A stretch of DNA of 64,000 nt. Source: Bacillus sp. FSL K6-3431 (GTDB lineage: Bacteria > Bacillota > Bacilli > Bacillales > Bacillaceae_C). This document shows, in pieces, positions 63,373-64,000 of this stretch (the first letter of the stretch is position 1; each line of letters begins with the position of its first letter). The position numbers and the translations under genes are program-made. The notes below the pieces were generated by a model. That model saw nothing but the letters and a program-made list of their open reading frames with translations. It was not told the DNA's origin and ran no database searches. The stretch covers positions 2,480,001-2,544,000 of the forward strand of contig NZ_JBBOCT010000001.1 of assembly GCF_038002605.1 (NCBI RefSeq), given 5' to 3'.

Positions 63373-63386
63373 TGATAGCGATTACA
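63373..63386 (+). promoter_or_regulatory. cre site (CcpA), perfect match
   Basis: TGATAGCGATTACA fits all 14 positions of TGWNANCGNTNWCA. It lies about 60 bases downstream of the promoter -10 and 26 bases before the start codon, so repression by roadblock is expected. Confidence 0.7.
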
Positions 63387-63411
63387 TTCACGATGGGAGG
63401 GAAATCATTAA

Positions 63412-64000
63412 ATGAAATTTAGTTTTAACATGTTGAATGCCGCAATTATTGCCTGTCTTTTGGTAGTTAGCACTTTTTTACTTCATACAGAGACAGCATC
63501 CGCAAAAGTCGATAAAAGATTTAGTAAGCCTATTAATCTAGGCTCGCCAATCGAGAGTGTGGCTATTTATGATTTTACCTATGGAAAAGAAGATGGCAGA
63601 GATGTGATGTATACGACGGTAACTGGGAATCCTGCTATTTTCCAAGTAATTGACCTTGTCAGCCATGAAGTACTAAAAACTTTTCCACTGGATGGATCGG
63701 AAAGCTCTTGGACACATATTACAACTCCAGATGGCTCTGTCTATATTGGTGGAAACGGAACATTGTACGAATACTCACCTAAAACGAAACAGGTAAAAAA
63801 CCTCGGTGGAATTGGCGAAAGTGTCGTATATGGATTATCATATGATGAAGAAGGAAGAGTTTATTTCGGATCATATCCACATGCTAAGGCTGGACGTTAC
63901 GACCCTAACAGTGGAGAAATGAAAGATTATGGTAGTGTTGCACCTGATCAAAGCTACTCCCGTTCTACAGCTTACCATAATGGATTTTTGTATTTGGGTA
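63412..64000 (+). CDS. Secreted beta-propeller-like protein (partial)
   Basis: The reading frame is open from ATG 63412 (GGGAGGG upstream) to the window edge, 196 residues. A signal peptide with a typical cleavage site (STFLLHTETASAKV) is followed by repeats of about 45-50 residues: YDFTYGKEDGRDVMYTTVTG, HITTPDGSVYIGGNGTLYEYSP, GLSYDEEGRVYFGSYPHAKAGRYDP. These are propeller blades like those in extracellular lyases or sugar-binding proteins. A perfect cre box suggests carbon-source control. The full function needs the missing C-terminus. Confidence 0.75.
   Translation, partial: MKFSFNMLNAAIIACLLVVSTFLLHTETASAKVDKRFSKPINLGSPIESVAIYDFTYGKEDGRDVMYTTVTGNPAIFQVIDLVSHEVLKTFPLDGSESSWTHITTPDGSVYIGGNGTLYEYSPKTKQVKNLGGIGESVVYGLSYDEEGRVYFGSYPHAKAGRYDPNSGEMKDYGSVAPDQSYSRSTAYHNGFLYLG

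Noticed and set aside
1..64000. tRNA or rRNA genes
   Set aside because: No tRNA cloverleaf ends or conserved rRNA stretches were noticed on either strand by eye; a covariance-model scan was not possible.

Overview
The window looks like a chromosomal segment from a low-G+C Gram-positive bacterium of the Bacillaceae, probably a halophilic or alkaliphilic relative of Oceanobacillus, Virgibacillus or Gracilibacillus. The signs are AGGAGG-type ribosome binding sites, lipobox substrate-binding proteins, CcpA-type cre boxes, AraR-type repressors, a ManR/ManP pair, PgcA, and intergenic hairpin repeats of a kind seen in these genera. No rRNA, tRNA, CRISPR array or intact transposon was found. Taxonomy is inferred from gene content only.

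Almost everything here is carbohydrate uptake and breakdown. Positions 1-5.8 kb hold an ABC importer operon (minus strand) with two substrate-binding proteins, one very large and carrying sugar-binding-like domains. Positions 5.9-17.3 kb hold a GH2 and a GH43 enzyme, an ArsR-type regulator, two paralogous aldose 1-epimerases, an orphan binding protein and an AraR-type repressor. Boxes with the core TGTnCGTACA overlap several of these promoters and probably make them one regulon. Positions 17.4-24.7 kb hold phosphoglucomutase, an OsmC protein, a second orphan binding protein, a second AraR-like regulator and a P-loop kinase, separated by long decayed or structured intergenic regions. Positions 24.8-31.2 kb form a mannoside phosphorolysis unit: binding protein, two permeases, a DUF1861 protein and a GH130 phosphorylase, divergent from a LacI-type regulator.

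Positions 31.3-45.5 kb are the least conventional part. A long minus-strand operon encodes a hypothetical TIM-barrel hydrolase, an LplABC-type importer, a glutaminase-A-family protein, a sugar isomerase/epimerase and a Gfo/Idh/MocA dehydrogenase. Next to it are a secreted GxGYxYP-family protein and a GntR/AraR-like regulator. This is the best candidate for an undescribed glycan or glycoside pathway. Positions 45.8-54.1 kb pair a ChvE-MmsA-MmsB monosaccharide importer with a three-component sensor (membrane-anchored binding protein, histidine kinase, AraC-type response regulator). The layout matches AraPST-AraEGH of Geobacillus or XylFII-LytS-YesN of clostridia.

Positions 54.1-56 kb are a decay zone: a helicase remnant, a broken DUF6155 gene, and an Rpn-type nuclease gene whose conserved C-terminus lies in the -1 frame behind a slippery heptamer. 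Positions 56.1-60.1 kb carry manR and manP. They are followed by a tandem array of about eight 40-41-bp units, each an imperfect dimer of about 20 bp. The window ends with a PP2C-like protein, a Nudix hydrolase, a HAD phosphatase and the start of a secreted beta-propeller protein.

Three binding-protein genes are each followed by a strong hairpin before the next gene, which suggests that transcript processing sets a high ratio of binding protein to the rest of the operon.
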